NCBI RefSeq assembly: GCF_019219095.1
Contig: NZ_JAHUWH010000004.1
Location: forward strand, 124,001 to 188,000
DNA from: Acidovorax sp. sic0104
GTDB lineage: Bacteria > Pseudomonadota > Gammaproteobacteria > Burkholderiales > Burkholderiaceae_C
DNA length: 64,000 nucleotides
Direction of reading: 5' to 3'
The notes beneath the pieces were generated by a model, which saw nothing but the letters and a program-made list of their open reading frames with translations, ran no database searches and was not told the DNA's origin. The position numbers and the translations under genes are program-made. Of this stretch, positions 36,819 to 45,551 are shown piece by piece; position 1 is the first letter of the stretch, and each line of letters begins with the position of its first letter.

Positions 36819-38369
36819 ATGACCACCCTGCCAGAGCGTTTCAACTTTGCACAGCACCTGTTCGACCTGAACCGCGACCACGCACAGCGCACGGCATACA
36901 TCGACGACCGTGGCACGCTGAGCTACGGCGCCCTGCAGGATCGCGCACGCCGACTGGCCGGTGCGCTCCAGGCCGCCGGCGTGCGGCGCGAAGAGCGCGT
37001 GTTGCTGCTGATGCACGACACCAGCGATTGGCCGGTGTGCTTTCTGGGTTGCCTGTACGCAGGTGTGGTACCCGTGGCGGTGAACACCCTGCTCACGGCA
37101 GACGACTACGCCTACATGCTGCGCCACAGCCGCGCGCAGACCGCGCTGGTGTCAGGCGCCTTGCTCCCCATCCTGCAAGACGCCATGGCCCGGGGTGCTC
37201 ACGAGGTGGCCACCCTGCTGGTCTCGCAGCCTGCACAAGCGCTGGAGAGCGGGGCGTCGGATCTGGACGAGGCGATAGCCAGCGCGCAACCCCTGGCGGC
37301 GCCGGCAGCCACCGGCCCCGACGACCCAGGCTTCTGGCTGTACTCCTCGGGCTCCACCGGCAAGCCCAAGGGCACGGTGCACACCCATGGCAACCTGTGG
37401 TGGACCGCCGAGCTGTACGGCAAGCCCGTGCTGGGCCTGACATGCGACGATGTGTGCTTCTCGGCAGCCAAGCTCTACTTCGCCTACGGGCTGGGCAATG
37501 CGCTCACGTTTCCGCTGTCGGTGGGCGCCACGGTGGTGCTGATGGCCGAGCGGCCCACGCCCGATGCCACCTTCAAACGCTGGGTGGAACACCAGCCCAC
37601 CGTGTTCTTCGGTGCTCCCACCGGCTTTGCCGGCATGCTCGCATCCCCCCGCCTGCCGGGGCGCTCGCAGGTGGCGCTGCGCATGTGCTCGTCCGCTGGC
37701 GAGGCACTGCCCGCCGAGATCGCGCAGCGCTTCAAGACGCACTTCGGCTGCGACATCATCGACGGCATCGGCTCCACCGAGATGCTGCACATCTTCCTGT
37801 CCAACCGGCCCGGCGACATCCGCTACGGCAGCACCGGCAAGCCCGTGCCAGGCTACGACATCGAGCTGCGCGGCGAAGACGGGCGCGCCGTGGCGGATGG
37901 CGAAGTTGGCGACCTGTACATCCGCGGCCCCAGCGCCGCCCTCATGTACTGGAACAACCGCGAGAAGACACGCGACACCTTCCAGGGCGGCTGGACCAAG
38001 AGCGGCGACAAGTATGTGCGCGACGCCGAGGGCTACTACACCTATGCCGGGCGCAGCGATGACATGCTCAAGGTCAGTGGCATCTACGTCTCGCCTTTCG
38101 AGGTCGAGGCCACGCTGATGCAGCATGCTGCCGTGCTGGAGGCCGCCGTCATCGGCACGCAGGACGGCGAGGGCCTGACCAAGACCAAGGCCTTCGTCGT
38201 GCTCAAGGACGGCCAGGCCGCCACGGAAGATGAACTCAAGGTCTTCGTCAAGGACCGCCTTGCGCCCTACAAGTACCCCCGCTTCATCGAGTTCGTGCCC
38301 GAGCTGCCCAAGACGGCCACCGGCAAGATCCAGCGCTTCCGTCTGCGCGAGAAGGAGGCGCTTGCATGA
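36819..38369 (+). CDS. Benzoate-CoA ligase
   Basis: A 516-residue adenylate-forming enzyme. The P-loop YSSGSTGKPKG, DGIGSTEMLHIF and the C-terminal catalytic lysine in PKTATGKIQRF are complete, and FNFAQHLFDLNR with YIDDRG fits the BclA/BadA benzoate-CoA ligases. It activates benzoate with ATP and CoA, feeding BoxAB. GGAG precedes the ATG by 9 bases. The stop overlaps the next gene start (ATGA). Confidence 0.93.
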   Translation: MTTLPERFNFAQHLFDLNRDHAQRTAYIDDRGTLSYGALQDRARRLAGALQAAGVRREERVLLLMHDTSDWPVCFLGCLYAGVVPVAVNTLLTADDYAYMLRHSRAQTALVSGALLPILQDAMARGAHEVATLLVSQPAQALESGASDLDEAIASAQPLAAPAATGPDDPGFWLYSSGSTGKPKGTVHTHGNLWWTAELYGKPVLGLTCDDVCFSAAKLYFAYGLGNALTFPLSVGATVVLMAERPTPDATFKRWVEHQPTVFFGAPTGFAGMLASPRLPGRSQVALRMCSSAGEALPAEIAQRFKTHFGCDIIDGIGSTEMLHIFLSNRPGDIRYGSTGKPVPGYDIELRGEDGRAVADGEVGDLYIRGPSAALMYWNNREKTRDTFQGGWTKSGDKYVRDAEGYYTYAGRSDDMLKVSGIYVSPFEVEATLMQHAAVLEAAVIGTQDGEGLTKTKAFVVLKDGQAATEDELKVFVKDRLAPYKYPRFIEFVPELPKTATGKIQRFRLREKEALA

Positions 38370-39181
38370 GCCCCGCCTTCTCCGGCAACGGGTTCGCCAG
38401 CATCGAATGGCGAGGGCGCGGGTTACAGGTCGAATACCAGTGGATACAGCCCGAGCGCGCCGACGCTCCGCTGCTGGTCTTCCTGCACGAAGGGCTGGGT
38501 TCGGTGGCGATGTGGAAGGATTTCCCTGGGCGGCTGTGCGCATCGGGCGGCTTTCGGGGCCTGGTGTTCTCGCGACCCGGCTACGGCCGCTCCACCCCCC
38601 GTGCCCCGGATGAGTGGTGGGGCGTGGACTTCATGCACCGGCAGGCGCAGGAGGTGTTGCCCGCGCTGCTGCAGGCACTGGGCGTGAGCGAAGCGCCCTG
38701 GCTGTTCGGCCACAGCGATGGAGCGTCCATCGCGCTGCTGTACGCCGCCAGCTTCCCGGCGCGCGTGAGCGGCCTGGTGCTGCTCGCGCCGCACATCTTC
38801 GTCGAGGACGTGACCATCGCGAACATCGAGCTGGCGCGCACCGCCTACGAGACCACCGACCTTGCGCACAAGCTGGGCCGCTACCACGACGACCCCGACT
38901 CCGCCTTCTGGGGCTGGAACCGCATCTGGCTGGATCCAGCCTTTCGCGCCTGGAACATCGCGGCTGACCTTGCCCACGTGCGCGCTCCCGTGCTGGCGGT
39001 CCAGGGGCTGGACGATGAGTACGGCACGCTGGCGCAGATTCGCGGCATTGCCGAGCGCGTGCCCGCCACCCGCCTGGTGGAGCTTGCGTCGTGCGCGCAC
39101 TCCCCGCACCGTGACAGGCCGGGCGATGTGATCGCCGAGACCGTGGCGTTCATCAAGACCGCACGCAGCAGCCAACCCTGA
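38366..39181 (+). CDS. Alpha/beta hydrolase, coupled to benzoate-CoA ligase
   Basis: A 271-residue serine hydrolase. HEGLGS forms the oxyanion side, FGHSDGASIAL the nucleophile elbow, and the final SCAHSPHRDRP segment supplies the likely His. Translational overlap with the benzoate-CoA ligase ties it to the box pathway, perhaps as a benzoyl-CoA or other thioesterase or a lactonase/enol-hydrolase for dead-end products. The role is inference. Confidence 0.87.
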   Translation: MSPAFSGNGFASIEWRGRGLQVEYQWIQPERADAPLLVFLHEGLGSVAMWKDFPGRLCASGGFRGLVFSRPGYGRSTPRAPDEWWGVDFMHRQAQEVLPALLQALGVSEAPWLFGHSDGASIALLYAASFPARVSGLVLLAPHIFVEDVTIANIELARTAYETTDLAHKLGRYHDDPDSAFWGWNRIWLDPAFRAWNIAADLAHVRAPVLAVQGLDDEYGTLAQIRGIAERVPATRLVELASCAHSPHRDRPGDVIAETVAFIKTARSSQP

Positions 39182-39223
39182 ACCGCCGGCACACACGCTT
39201 CGCCCGCTGATGACTCTTCGCCG

Positions 39224-39916
39224 CTAGTCGACCCGCCGACGCAGGCTCTCCAGGTCCACCACCGTGATGCCTCCGTATTCGATCTGAAGCATGCCGTCGG
39301 CCTTCAGGCGTTTCAAGGCCGCGTTGCAGCGCTGGCGCGACACGCCCGACAGGTTGGCAATCTCTTCCTGCGACACCTGCAGGTGCGGGTCGCTGCCGGG
39401 GTGAAGGAAGGGGTGGAACAAGCCCACCAGCGCCCGGGCCACCTGCGTGTCGGTGTCCTGCAGGTGGTGGGCCGTGAAATTGCCCAGGAACCAGTGCATG
39501 CGCTCGTTGATCTGGCGCAGCAGGAAGTGGTCGAAGCTGCGCTGCGTGGCGTGCAGCCATTCGAACGTGTGCACCGGCAGCAGTGTCACGCGGCTCGGAC
39601 GCAGCGCAATGATGTCTGCCGTTCGCGCGGCGCCGCGCAGCAGTGTGCCCTCGCCAAACCAACTGCCTGCCGACAGCCCGCCCAGCGTCACGGAGCGGCC
39701 GTTGTCGGACGTCACCGTCCACTTGAGCAGCCCTTCGATCGCGCCGTACCAGTGCAGCGGCACATCGCCGCGCCGGCACAGCGCGCTGCCCTGGGGCACC
39801 TCGACTTCGCGCAGTTCATCGAGCACGCGTTGCTGGGCCGGGGCGTCCAGCACCGGAAACCAGGCCGAGTCGTTCAGCAGTTCGGCGGCCGTGGGCGCAG
39901 CTTTTTTGACCAGCAT
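39224..39916 (-). CDS. Crp/Fnr-family transcriptional regulator
   Basis: A 230-residue regulator. A cyclic-nucleotide-binding-like beta barrel (about 20-130, PQGSALCRRGD, SWFGEGTLLRG) precedes a dimer helix and a winged HTH (VSQEEIANLSGVSRQRCNAAL). It lacks the Cys cluster of FNR. The ATG at 39916 is chosen because upstream readings need a TTG. It converges with the box hydrolase and is divergent from the beta-keto acid cleavage gene, which it probably controls. Confidence 0.9.
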   Translation of the reverse strand: MLVKKAAPTAAELLNDSAWFPVLDAPAQQRVLDELREVEVPQGSALCRRGDVPLHWYGAIEGLLKWTVTSDNGRSVTLGGLSAGSWFGEGTLLRGAARTADIIALRPSRVTLLPVHTFEWLHATQRSFDHFLLRQINERMHWFLGNFTAHHLQDTDTQVARALVGLFHPFLHPGSDPHLQVSQEEIANLSGVSRQRCNAALKRLKADGMLQIEYGGITVVDLESLRRRVD

Positions 39917-40013
39917 CGTGAAGCGTTCTCCAGCGGGCAGGGCCGCACGGTTCCTCGTATACCCTGAGTCCAAATGTCATCGCAATGACTGAGTATGCAA
40001 GCGCCCAAAAAAA

Positions 40014-40027
40014 TAATGCGTGCATTA
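40014..40027. promoter_or_regulatory. Palindrome in the divergent Crp/BKACE region
   Basis: TAATGC-GT-GCATTA is a perfect 6-2-6 palindrome 22 bp before the plus-strand start, between the divergent Crp-family gene and the BKACE gene. A second small hairpin, GTCAT-CGCA-ATGAC, lies at 39977-39990. One or both are candidate regulator sites. Confidence 0.5.
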
Positions 40028-40049
40028 CCATTTTCCCTCAGTCGATGCC

Positions 40050-40970
40050 ATGAGCCAGCGCAAAGTCATCGTGACCATCGCCCCCACGGGCGGCATGGCG
40101 CGCAAGTCGCAGAACCCGCACCTGCCCACCCAGCCCGCCGAGATCGCCGATGACGTGCAGCGCTGCTGGAACGCCGGTGCCAGCGTGGTGGCCATCCATG
40201 CACGCAGGCCCGATGACGGCGCCACCTGCAACGCAGACATCTACCGCGACATCAACACCCGCATCCGCGCCAAGGGCTGCGACATCGTCATCAACAACTC
40301 CACGGGCGGGGGCGTGCATGGCGACATGGTCAAGCCGCTCCCCGGCAACCGCTGGGAGATCGCCTGGGAAGAACGCATCAAGGGCATGGACGCGGGCGCC
40401 GAGATGTGCACCCTGGACGCCACCACGCTCAACCTGAGCTTCGACGGCCGTGAGATCCTGATGGACACCCCCTTGAGCCGTGGCCGCGAGCTGGCCGCCG
40501 GCATGAAGGCGCGCGGCATCAAGCCCGAGTGGGAGGTCTTCAGCCCCACCCACATCCTGCAGGACACAACCACGCTCATCGAAGAAGGCCACGACGACGG
40601 CCCGCACTTCATCAACCTGGTGATGAACGTGCACCGCGCCTTCCAGAATGCCATGCCGTACTCGCCGCGCCACCTGCAGATGATGGTGGACACGCTGCCC
40701 AAAAACAGCCTGTTCTGCGTGAGCGGCATCGGACCCTCGCAGCTCGAAGCCAACGTGGCGGCCCTGCTGCTGGGCGGCCATGCGCGCGTGGGGCTGGAAG
40801 ACAACCTCTACTACCGCCACGGCGAGCTGGCCACCAACGTGCAGCTCACCGAGCGCATCGTGCGCGTGATCCGCGAGCTGGGCATGGAGCCCGCCACGCC
40901 CGCTGAGGCTCGCGCACTGATGGGCCTGCCGCGCGCAGGTGGCCCTCGACCTGAATTCGCACCGCACTGA
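40050..40970 (+). CDS. Beta-keto acid cleavage enzyme (BKACE, DUF849)
   Basis: A 306-residue TIM-barrel protein. [19 protein letters not shown] and [11 protein letters not shown] are family motifs. BKACE enzymes use acetyl-CoA to convert a beta-keto acid to acetoacetate plus the shortened acyl-CoA. The usual HxH zinc pair reads A-I-H ([11 protein letters not shown]), so one expected ligand is Ala here, a sign of a subgroup with altered specificity. Neighbours are a carnitine-dehydrogenase-like enzyme and an aryl-CoA ligase. A GTG at 40020 is a less likely start. Confidence 0.88.
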   Translation: MSQRKVIVTIAPTGGMARKSQNPHLPTQPAEIADDVQRCWNAGASVVAIHARRPDDGATCNADIYRDINTRIRAKGCDIVINNSTGGGVHGDMVKPLPGNRWEIAWEERIKGMDAGAEMCTLDATTLNLSFDGREILMDTPLSRGRELAAGMKARGIKPEWEVFSPTHILQDTTTLIEEGHDDGPHFINLVMNVHRAFQNAMPYSPRHLQMMVDTLPKNSLFCVSGIGPSQLEANVAALLLGGHARVGLEDNLYYRHGELATNVQLTERIVRVIRELGMEPATPAEARALMGLPRAGGPRPEFAPH

Positions 40971-41030
40971 TCCCCTTCACCCGTTCAGCCACCGCTGTTC
41001 ATCCCACCAGAAAGAAAGAGGAGACAAGAA

Positions 41031-42029
41031 ATGATGATGCCGACACGCCGCCAGTTCATGCACCACATGGGCGCAGCCACGGCGCTCGGGGCCCTCGCGC
41101 CCTGGAGCGCCCTGGCGCAGACGATCGAGCAGGTGAAGATTTTCTACGGCTTTCCGGCCGGCAGCGCGGGCGACAGCGTCGCGCGGCGCGTGGGCGAGAA
41201 GCTGGCGGGCTCTGCGTACACCCGCAACAGCGCGGTGGTGGAGAACAAGCCCGGCGCCGGCGGCCGTATTGCGCTGGAGTCGCTCAAGGGCGCACCGGTG
41301 GACGGCAGCGTGCTCACGCTCTCGCCGTTCTCGTGCACGTCGATCTACCCGCACATCTACAGCAAGCTCAGCTACGACCCGGTGAAGGACTTCGTGCCCG
41401 TGTCCATCGGCGCGGTCATGCACCATGGCCTGGCCGTGGGCCCCCTGGTGCCGGCCTCGGTCAAGACCGTGAAGGACTACCTGGCGTGGGCCAAGGCCAA
41501 CCCGGGCCAGGCCAACTACGGTTCGCCCGCCGCAGGCTCCACGCCGCACTTCATCGGCGCGCTGCTGGGGCTGAACAACGGTGTCGACCTCAAGCACGTG
41601 CCATACCGCGGCTCCATCCCCGGTGTGACGGATGTGGTGGGCGGACAGATCGCGTCCATGGTCACTCCGAGCGGCGACTTCATCCCCAACCACAAGGCCG
41701 GCAAGCTGCGGCTGATCGCCACGTCCGGCCAGGCGCGATCGCCGTTCTCGCCGGAAGTGGCGACCTTTGCCGAACAGGGCTTCCCCGAGCTCACGACCGA
41801 GGAGTGGTTCGGCTTCTATGCCCCGGCCCGCACGCCGGCCAGCGTGGTGGCCGCCGCCAATGCGGCCATCAACCACGCTATCAAGGAGAAGGCCGTGATC
41901 GACAGCCTGGCCGTCGTGGGCCTGATCGCCAAGGGGTCGACCCAGGCCGAGATGGCAGCGTCGCAGCAGGCGGAGTTCGAGCGCTGGGGGCCGCTGGTCA
42001 AGAAGATCGGGTTCACGGCAGAGTCTTGA
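41031..42029 (+). CDS. Bug-type tripartite tricarboxylate transporter substrate-binding protein
   Basis: A 332-residue periplasmic receptor. A twin-arginine-like signal (TRRQFM, cleavage near ALA-QT) precedes VENKPGAGG, YGSPAAGSTPHF and VPYRG, the hallmarks of the Bug family. Such receptors bind carboxylates and are numerous in Burkholderiales, often without a membrane partner nearby, as here. GGAG lies seven bases before the ATG. The ligand may be the acid degraded by the flanking enzymes. Confidence 0.9.
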   Translation: MMMPTRRQFMHHMGAATALGALAPWSALAQTIEQVKIFYGFPAGSAGDSVARRVGEKLAGSAYTRNSAVVENKPGAGGRIALESLKGAPVDGSVLTLSPFSCTSIYPHIYSKLSYDPVKDFVPVSIGAVMHHGLAVGPLVPASVKTVKDYLAWAKANPGQANYGSPAAGSTPHFIGALLGLNNGVDLKHVPYRGSIPGVTDVVGGQIASMVTPSGDFIPNHKAGKLRLIATSGQARSPFSPEVATFAEQGFPELTTEEWFGFYAPARTPASVVAAANAAINHAIKEKAVIDSLAVVGLIAKGSTQAEMAASQQAEFERWGPLVKKIGFTAES

Positions 42030-42084
42030 ACAGGCCTTGAATCTCCCCTGAGCCGCTGCGCAACAACGACAAGGAAAATCTTCG

Positions 42085-43035
42085 ATGGATTCGACAGTGA
42101 AGCGCGTGGCCGTGGTGGCCACCGGTGTCATCGGCGCCAGCTGGGCGGCTTACTTTCTGGCGCAGGGCCTGGACGTGGACGCCACCGACCCAGCGGACGG
42201 CGCCGAGCAGAGGCTGCGCGAAGCGGTGGCCCGCCACTGGCCTGCACTGGAGCAACAAGGGCTGGCACACGGCGCCAGCATGGCCCGGCTGCGGTTTCAC
42301 GCGCGGCTGGAAGATGCGGTGGCGCAAGCGGACTTCGTGCAGGAGAACGGGCCGGAGCGCGAGGATTTCAAGGCCGACCTGCTGCGCCGCATCGACGCCG
42401 CTGCGCCAGCGCACGCCATCGTGGCGTCCAGCTCGTCGGGCCTGTCGGTATCGGCCATGCAGGTGCAATGCGCCCGGCCGGAACGCATCGTGCTGGGGCA
42501 CCCGTTCAACCCGCCGCACATGATTCCGCTGGTCGAAGTGGGCGGGGGCCAGAAGACGTCACCCGAGTCCATCGCCGCCGCAATGGCCTTCTACACCGCC
42601 ATCGGCAAGCGCCCCATCCATGTGCGCCGCGAGATCCTGGGCCACATCGCCAACCGCCTGCAGGCCGCACTGTGGCGCGAGGCGTTCCACCTGGTGAACG
42701 AGGGCGTGGCCAGCGTGGCCGACATCGACACCGCCATCGCCCAGGGCCCCGGCCTGCGCTGGGCGCTGATGGGGCCTTTCATGAACCTGCACCTGTCCGG
42801 CGGCGACGGTGGCATGGCCCATCTGCTGGCCCACCTGGGCGGCCCCATCGAAGGCTGGTGGGACGACCTGGGCGCGCCGCGCATGACGCCCGAGTTGCAG
42901 CGCCGCGTGGTCGAGGGCGTGGACCAGGCGCTCGGCGGGCGCACCCAGGCAGAGCTGGCGCAGGCGCGCGACGCCCTGCTCATCGGCCTGCTGCGCGCCA
43001 AGAGCGCATCCCCCGGGCTGGACACGCCGACCTGA
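42085..43035 (+). CDS. 3-hydroxyacyl-CoA dehydrogenase family, L-carnitine dehydrogenase-like
   Basis: A 316-residue NAD-dependent dehydrogenase. The NAD-binding domain starts VAVVATGVIGASWAAYFLAQG and ends in ATDPADGAEQ; IVLGHPFNPPHMIPLVE and NRLQAALWREAFHLV follow, as in carnitine 3-dehydrogenase and beta-hydroxyacyl dehydrogenases. In the usual GxGxxG the first glycine is Ala here. It should oxidise a beta-hydroxy acid to the beta-keto acid cleaved by the BKACE two genes upstream, the order seen in bacterial carnitine degradation. Confidence 0.86.
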   Translation: MDSTVKRVAVVATGVIGASWAAYFLAQGLDVDATDPADGAEQRLREAVARHWPALEQQGLAHGASMARLRFHARLEDAVAQADFVQENGPEREDFKADLLRRIDAAAPAHAIVASSSSGLSVSAMQVQCARPERIVLGHPFNPPHMIPLVEVGGGQKTSPESIAAAMAFYTAIGKRPIHVRREILGHIANRLQAALWREAFHLVNEGVASVADIDTAIAQGPGLRWALMGPFMNLHLSGGDGGMAHLLAHLGGPIEGWWDDLGAPRMTPELQRRVVEGVDQALGGRTQAELAQARDALLIGLLRAKSASPGLDTPT

Positions 43036-43093
43036 TGCGCCTGGCGCTCCCACCACCTGCCTCACCCAGACACCGCCAGAGAGACACAACGCC

Positions 43094-44893
43094 ATGCACC
43101 CCGGATTCCTTGACGACGACACCCAGATCGCGCTCGCATTGACCACCCAGACCCGTGCGGACGACGGCTCGATCACGCTGCAGTCCCCCGTGCCGCTGGG
43201 CGCCTATGCGCGCTGCATCGGCGAGTGGCTGGAGCACTGGGCGCGCGAGACGCCCGATGCACTGGCCCTGGCCGAGCGCGATGACAAGGGCGAGCACTGG
43301 CGCCGCCTGAATTACGGCGAGTTGCGCCGTGCCGTGGGCGCGGTGGCGCAGTCGCTGCTCGACCTGAAGCTGCCCGCCGACCGTCCCGTAGCGATCCTGT
43401 CGGACAACGCGGTGGACCACGCGGTGCTCATGCTCGCGGCCATGCATGTGGGCCTGGCCTCGTGCTCGCTGTCCAGCGCCTACGCGCGCTCCAAGGACCC
43501 TGCGCGGCTGCACGGCATGCTCGCGGCGCTCGGGCCGTCGCTGGTCTACGCGGCCGATGCCCGGGTGTACGCACCAGCCCTCGCGGGGTATGCATCGGAT
43601 GCGCTGCAGGTGTTCAGCCGCCATGCCGACGAGGTGCCCGGCGCTCTGCCCTTCGCGCAGTTGCTGCAGGGGCTGGAGACAACTGCCGTGCGCCAGGCGT
43701 TCGACGCCATCGCGCCGGACGACCATGCCAAATACTTGCTGACATCTGGCTCCACTGGCCGGCCCAAGGTGGTCATCAACACCCACCGCATGCTCTGCGC
43801 CAACCAGCAGATGATGGCCCAGACATGGCCCTTTCTGACCCGCGAAAAACCGGTACTGGTGGACTGGCTGCCCTGGAGCCACACCTTCGGCGGCAACCAC
43901 AACCTGAACATGGTGCTGTGCCACGGTGGCACGCTCTACATCGACGAAGGGCGGCCCGTGCCCGGCCTCATCGACAAGACGGTGCGCAACCTGCGCGACG
44001 TGAAGCCCACCATGCTGTTCAACGTGCCGCGTGGCTTCGACATGCTGCTGCCCTTCCTCGAAGCGGACGAAGAGCTGGCCGCCGAGGTCCTGTCGCGCAT
44101 GCGGCTTGCCTTCTATGCGGCGGCGGCCCTCGCGCCGTCCACCTGGCAGCGGCTCGAAGCGCTGGCCCTGCGCGTGCGGCCCGCGCAGCCGCTGTGGCTG
44201 ACCACGTCCTGGGGCTCCACCGAGACCTCGCCCGCCGTCACCAGCGCGCACTGGCGGCTGGACAAGGCCGGCTGCATCGGCGCGCCGCTGCCCGGGCTCA
44301 CGCTCAAGCTCGTACCCAATGGCAGCAAGCTCGAGATGCGGGTCAAGGGCGTGTCGGTCTTTCCGGGCTACCGCAACGCGCCGGCGGAGACGGCGGCCGC
44401 GTTCGACAGCGAGGGCTTCTACCGGATCGGCGACGCCGGCTACCTGGTGGACCCCGAGCGGCCCGAGCGTGGCGTGGTCTTCAACGGGCGCGTGGCCGAA
44501 GACTTCAAGCTCTCCAGCGGCAGCTGGGTGTCGGTGGGCACGCTGAGGGTGGAGCTGGTCTCGCAACTGGCGCCCCTGGTGCAGGACATCGTGCTCACTG
44601 GCCACAACCACGACGAAGTGGGCATGCTGGTGTTTCCGTCGGCGGCCGGCGCGGCCGACCCCGCGAAGCTCGCTGCCGCCCTGCAGGGCGTGATGCGGGC
44701 CCGGCGCAACGCCGGTGCGGGCTCTTCGCAGTGCCCCACGCGCGCGCTGGTGCTGGCGCAGCCGCCCGATGCGGACAGCGGCGAGATCACCGACAAGGGC
44801 TACATCAACCAGGGCGCGGTGCTGGCGCGGCGGGCGGCCGATGTGGCGCGACTGCAGGCCAGCCCGGCGGCAGAAGAGGTCATCACCGCGTAA
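43094..44893 (+). CDS. Feruloyl-CoA synthetase-like acyl-CoA ligase
   Basis: A 599-residue adenylate-forming ligase. P-loop LLTSGSTGRPK, WLPWSHTFGGNHNLNMVL and SWGSTETSPAVT are the pattern of the feruloyl-CoA synthase family, which activates hydroxycinnamates. No enoyl-CoA hydratase/aldolase lies next to it, so conversion of feruloyl-CoA to vanillin is not supported here. With the dehydrogenase and BKACE it may handle an aromatic beta-hydroxy acid or activate a product. It follows the dehydrogenase by 58 bp. Confidence 0.85.
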   Translation: MHPGFLDDDTQIALALTTQTRADDGSITLQSPVPLGAYARCIGEWLEHWARETPDALALAERDDKGEHWRRLNYGELRRAVGAVAQSLLDLKLPADRPVAILSDNAVDHAVLMLAAMHVGLASCSLSSAYARSKDPARLHGMLAALGPSLVYAADARVYAPALAGYASDALQVFSRHADEVPGALPFAQLLQGLETTAVRQAFDAIAPDDHAKYLLTSGSTGRPKVVINTHRMLCANQQMMAQTWPFLTREKPVLVDWLPWSHTFGGNHNLNMVLCHGGTLYIDEGRPVPGLIDKTVRNLRDVKPTMLFNVPRGFDMLLPFLEADEELAAEVLSRMRLAFYAAAALAPSTWQRLEALALRVRPAQPLWLTTSWGSTETSPAVTSAHWRLDKAGCIGAPLPGLTLKLVPNGSKLEMRVKGVSVFPGYRNAPAETAAAFDSEGFYRIGDAGYLVDPERPERGVVFNGRVAEDFKLSSGSWVSVGTLRVELVSQLAPLVQDIVLTGHNHDEVGMLVFPSAAGAADPAKLAAALQGVMRARRNAGAGSSQCPTRALVLAQPPDADSGEITDKGYINQGAVLARRAADVARLQASPAAEEVITA

Positions 44894-44928
44894 GGATCTT
44901 TACAAACCGGGCAGGGCCCGGATCCTTA
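44891..44928. terminator. Nested inverted repeats after the ligase gene
   Basis: TAAGGATC (44891-44898) pairs with GATCCTTA (44921-44928), and inside it CCGGGC-AGG-GCCCGG (44907-44921) forms a tighter hairpin. The outer arm includes the ligase stop codon. There is no T-run; it may end the ligase transcript just before the Fur box. Confidence 0.45.
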
Positions 44929-44931
44929 CAA

Positions 44932-44950
44932 TATGAGAATCATTCTTATC
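44932..44950. promoter_or_regulatory. Fur box upstream of the FecI-type sigma factor
   Basis: TATGAGAATCATTCTTATC matches the 19-bp Fur consensus at 12 of 19 positions, with GAGAATCATTCTTATC as the strongest part. It lies about 90 bp before the sigma-factor start, so iron-loaded Fur would repress the whole iron-uptake run. Confidence 0.75.
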
Positions 44951-45038
44951 AGCCACGGGCCTGCCAGCGCAGCGCCCTCAGCCGTTCCGGTCCCGAACCC
45001 GCCGCGTTCGGGTCGCCCTATGACAGGCTGCGTGCCCC

Positions 45039-45551
45039 GTGGTTGCCCACTATTACCAAGAACTGCTGAACTACTTTGCCCGCATGGTGCGCAGCCGCGA
45101 CACGGCGGCAGACCTGGTGCACGAGGCCTACGCGCGCGTGCTGGCGCTGCAGCGCAGCGGCGAGGCCATCACGCAGCCGCGCGCGCTGCTGTACCGTACA
45201 GCGCGCAACCTGCTCATTGACCAGCACCGCCGCCATGTGGCGCGGGGAACGCTGCACGCCGATGCCGACGACAGCCTGCCCGACGTTGCTGAATTGCCCG
45301 CACCCGCAGGGTGCGAGCCCGAGGCCGCCTTCACCTCCGCGCAAGGCGTGGCCTCGATGATCGCCACGATCGAATCGCTGCCGCTGCGTTGCCGCGAGGC
45401 GTTCATCCTGCACAAGTTCGATGGGCTCTCGCAGGCCGAGGTGGCCGCGCAGATGGGCATCTCGCGCAAGATGGTGGAGCAGCACATCCATCGCGCCCTG
45501 GTGGCCTGCCGCGCGTGCCGTGCCGACTTGCGGGGGGAGGATCAGCCATGA
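45039..45551 (+). CDS. FecI-type extracytoplasmic function sigma factor
   Basis: A 170-residue ECF sigma factor. Region 2 (YYQELLNYFARMVRSRDTAADLVHEAY) and region 4 (LPLRCREAFILHKFDGLSQAEVA, then a VEQHIHRAL recognition helix) match FecI/PvdS-like iron-starvation sigmas. The GTG at 45039 is the only good start in frame. It would direct transcription of the receptor gene downstream when released or activated by FecR. Its stop overlaps the FecR start (ATGA). Confidence 0.92.
   Translation: MVAHYYQELLNYFARMVRSRDTAADLVHEAYARVLALQRSGEAITQPRALLYRTARNLLIDQHRRHVARGTLHADADDSLPDVAELPAPAGCEPEAAFTSAQGVASMIATIESLPLRCREAFILHKFDGLSQAEVAAQMGISRKMVEQHIHRALVACRACRADLRGEDQP

Noticed and set aside
36060..37127. 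Long open frame antisense to boxD and the benzoate-CoA ligase, and many like it over the window
   Set aside because: GC-rich codons leave few stops in antisense frames. The composition (Arg/Ala/Pro/His runs) is not protein-like and the plus-strand genes have complete family motifs.
43094..44893. Ferulate to vanillin pathway
   Set aside because: The ligase fits, but no enoyl-CoA hydratase/aldolase or vanillin dehydrogenase lies in the window, so the pathway cannot be claimed.
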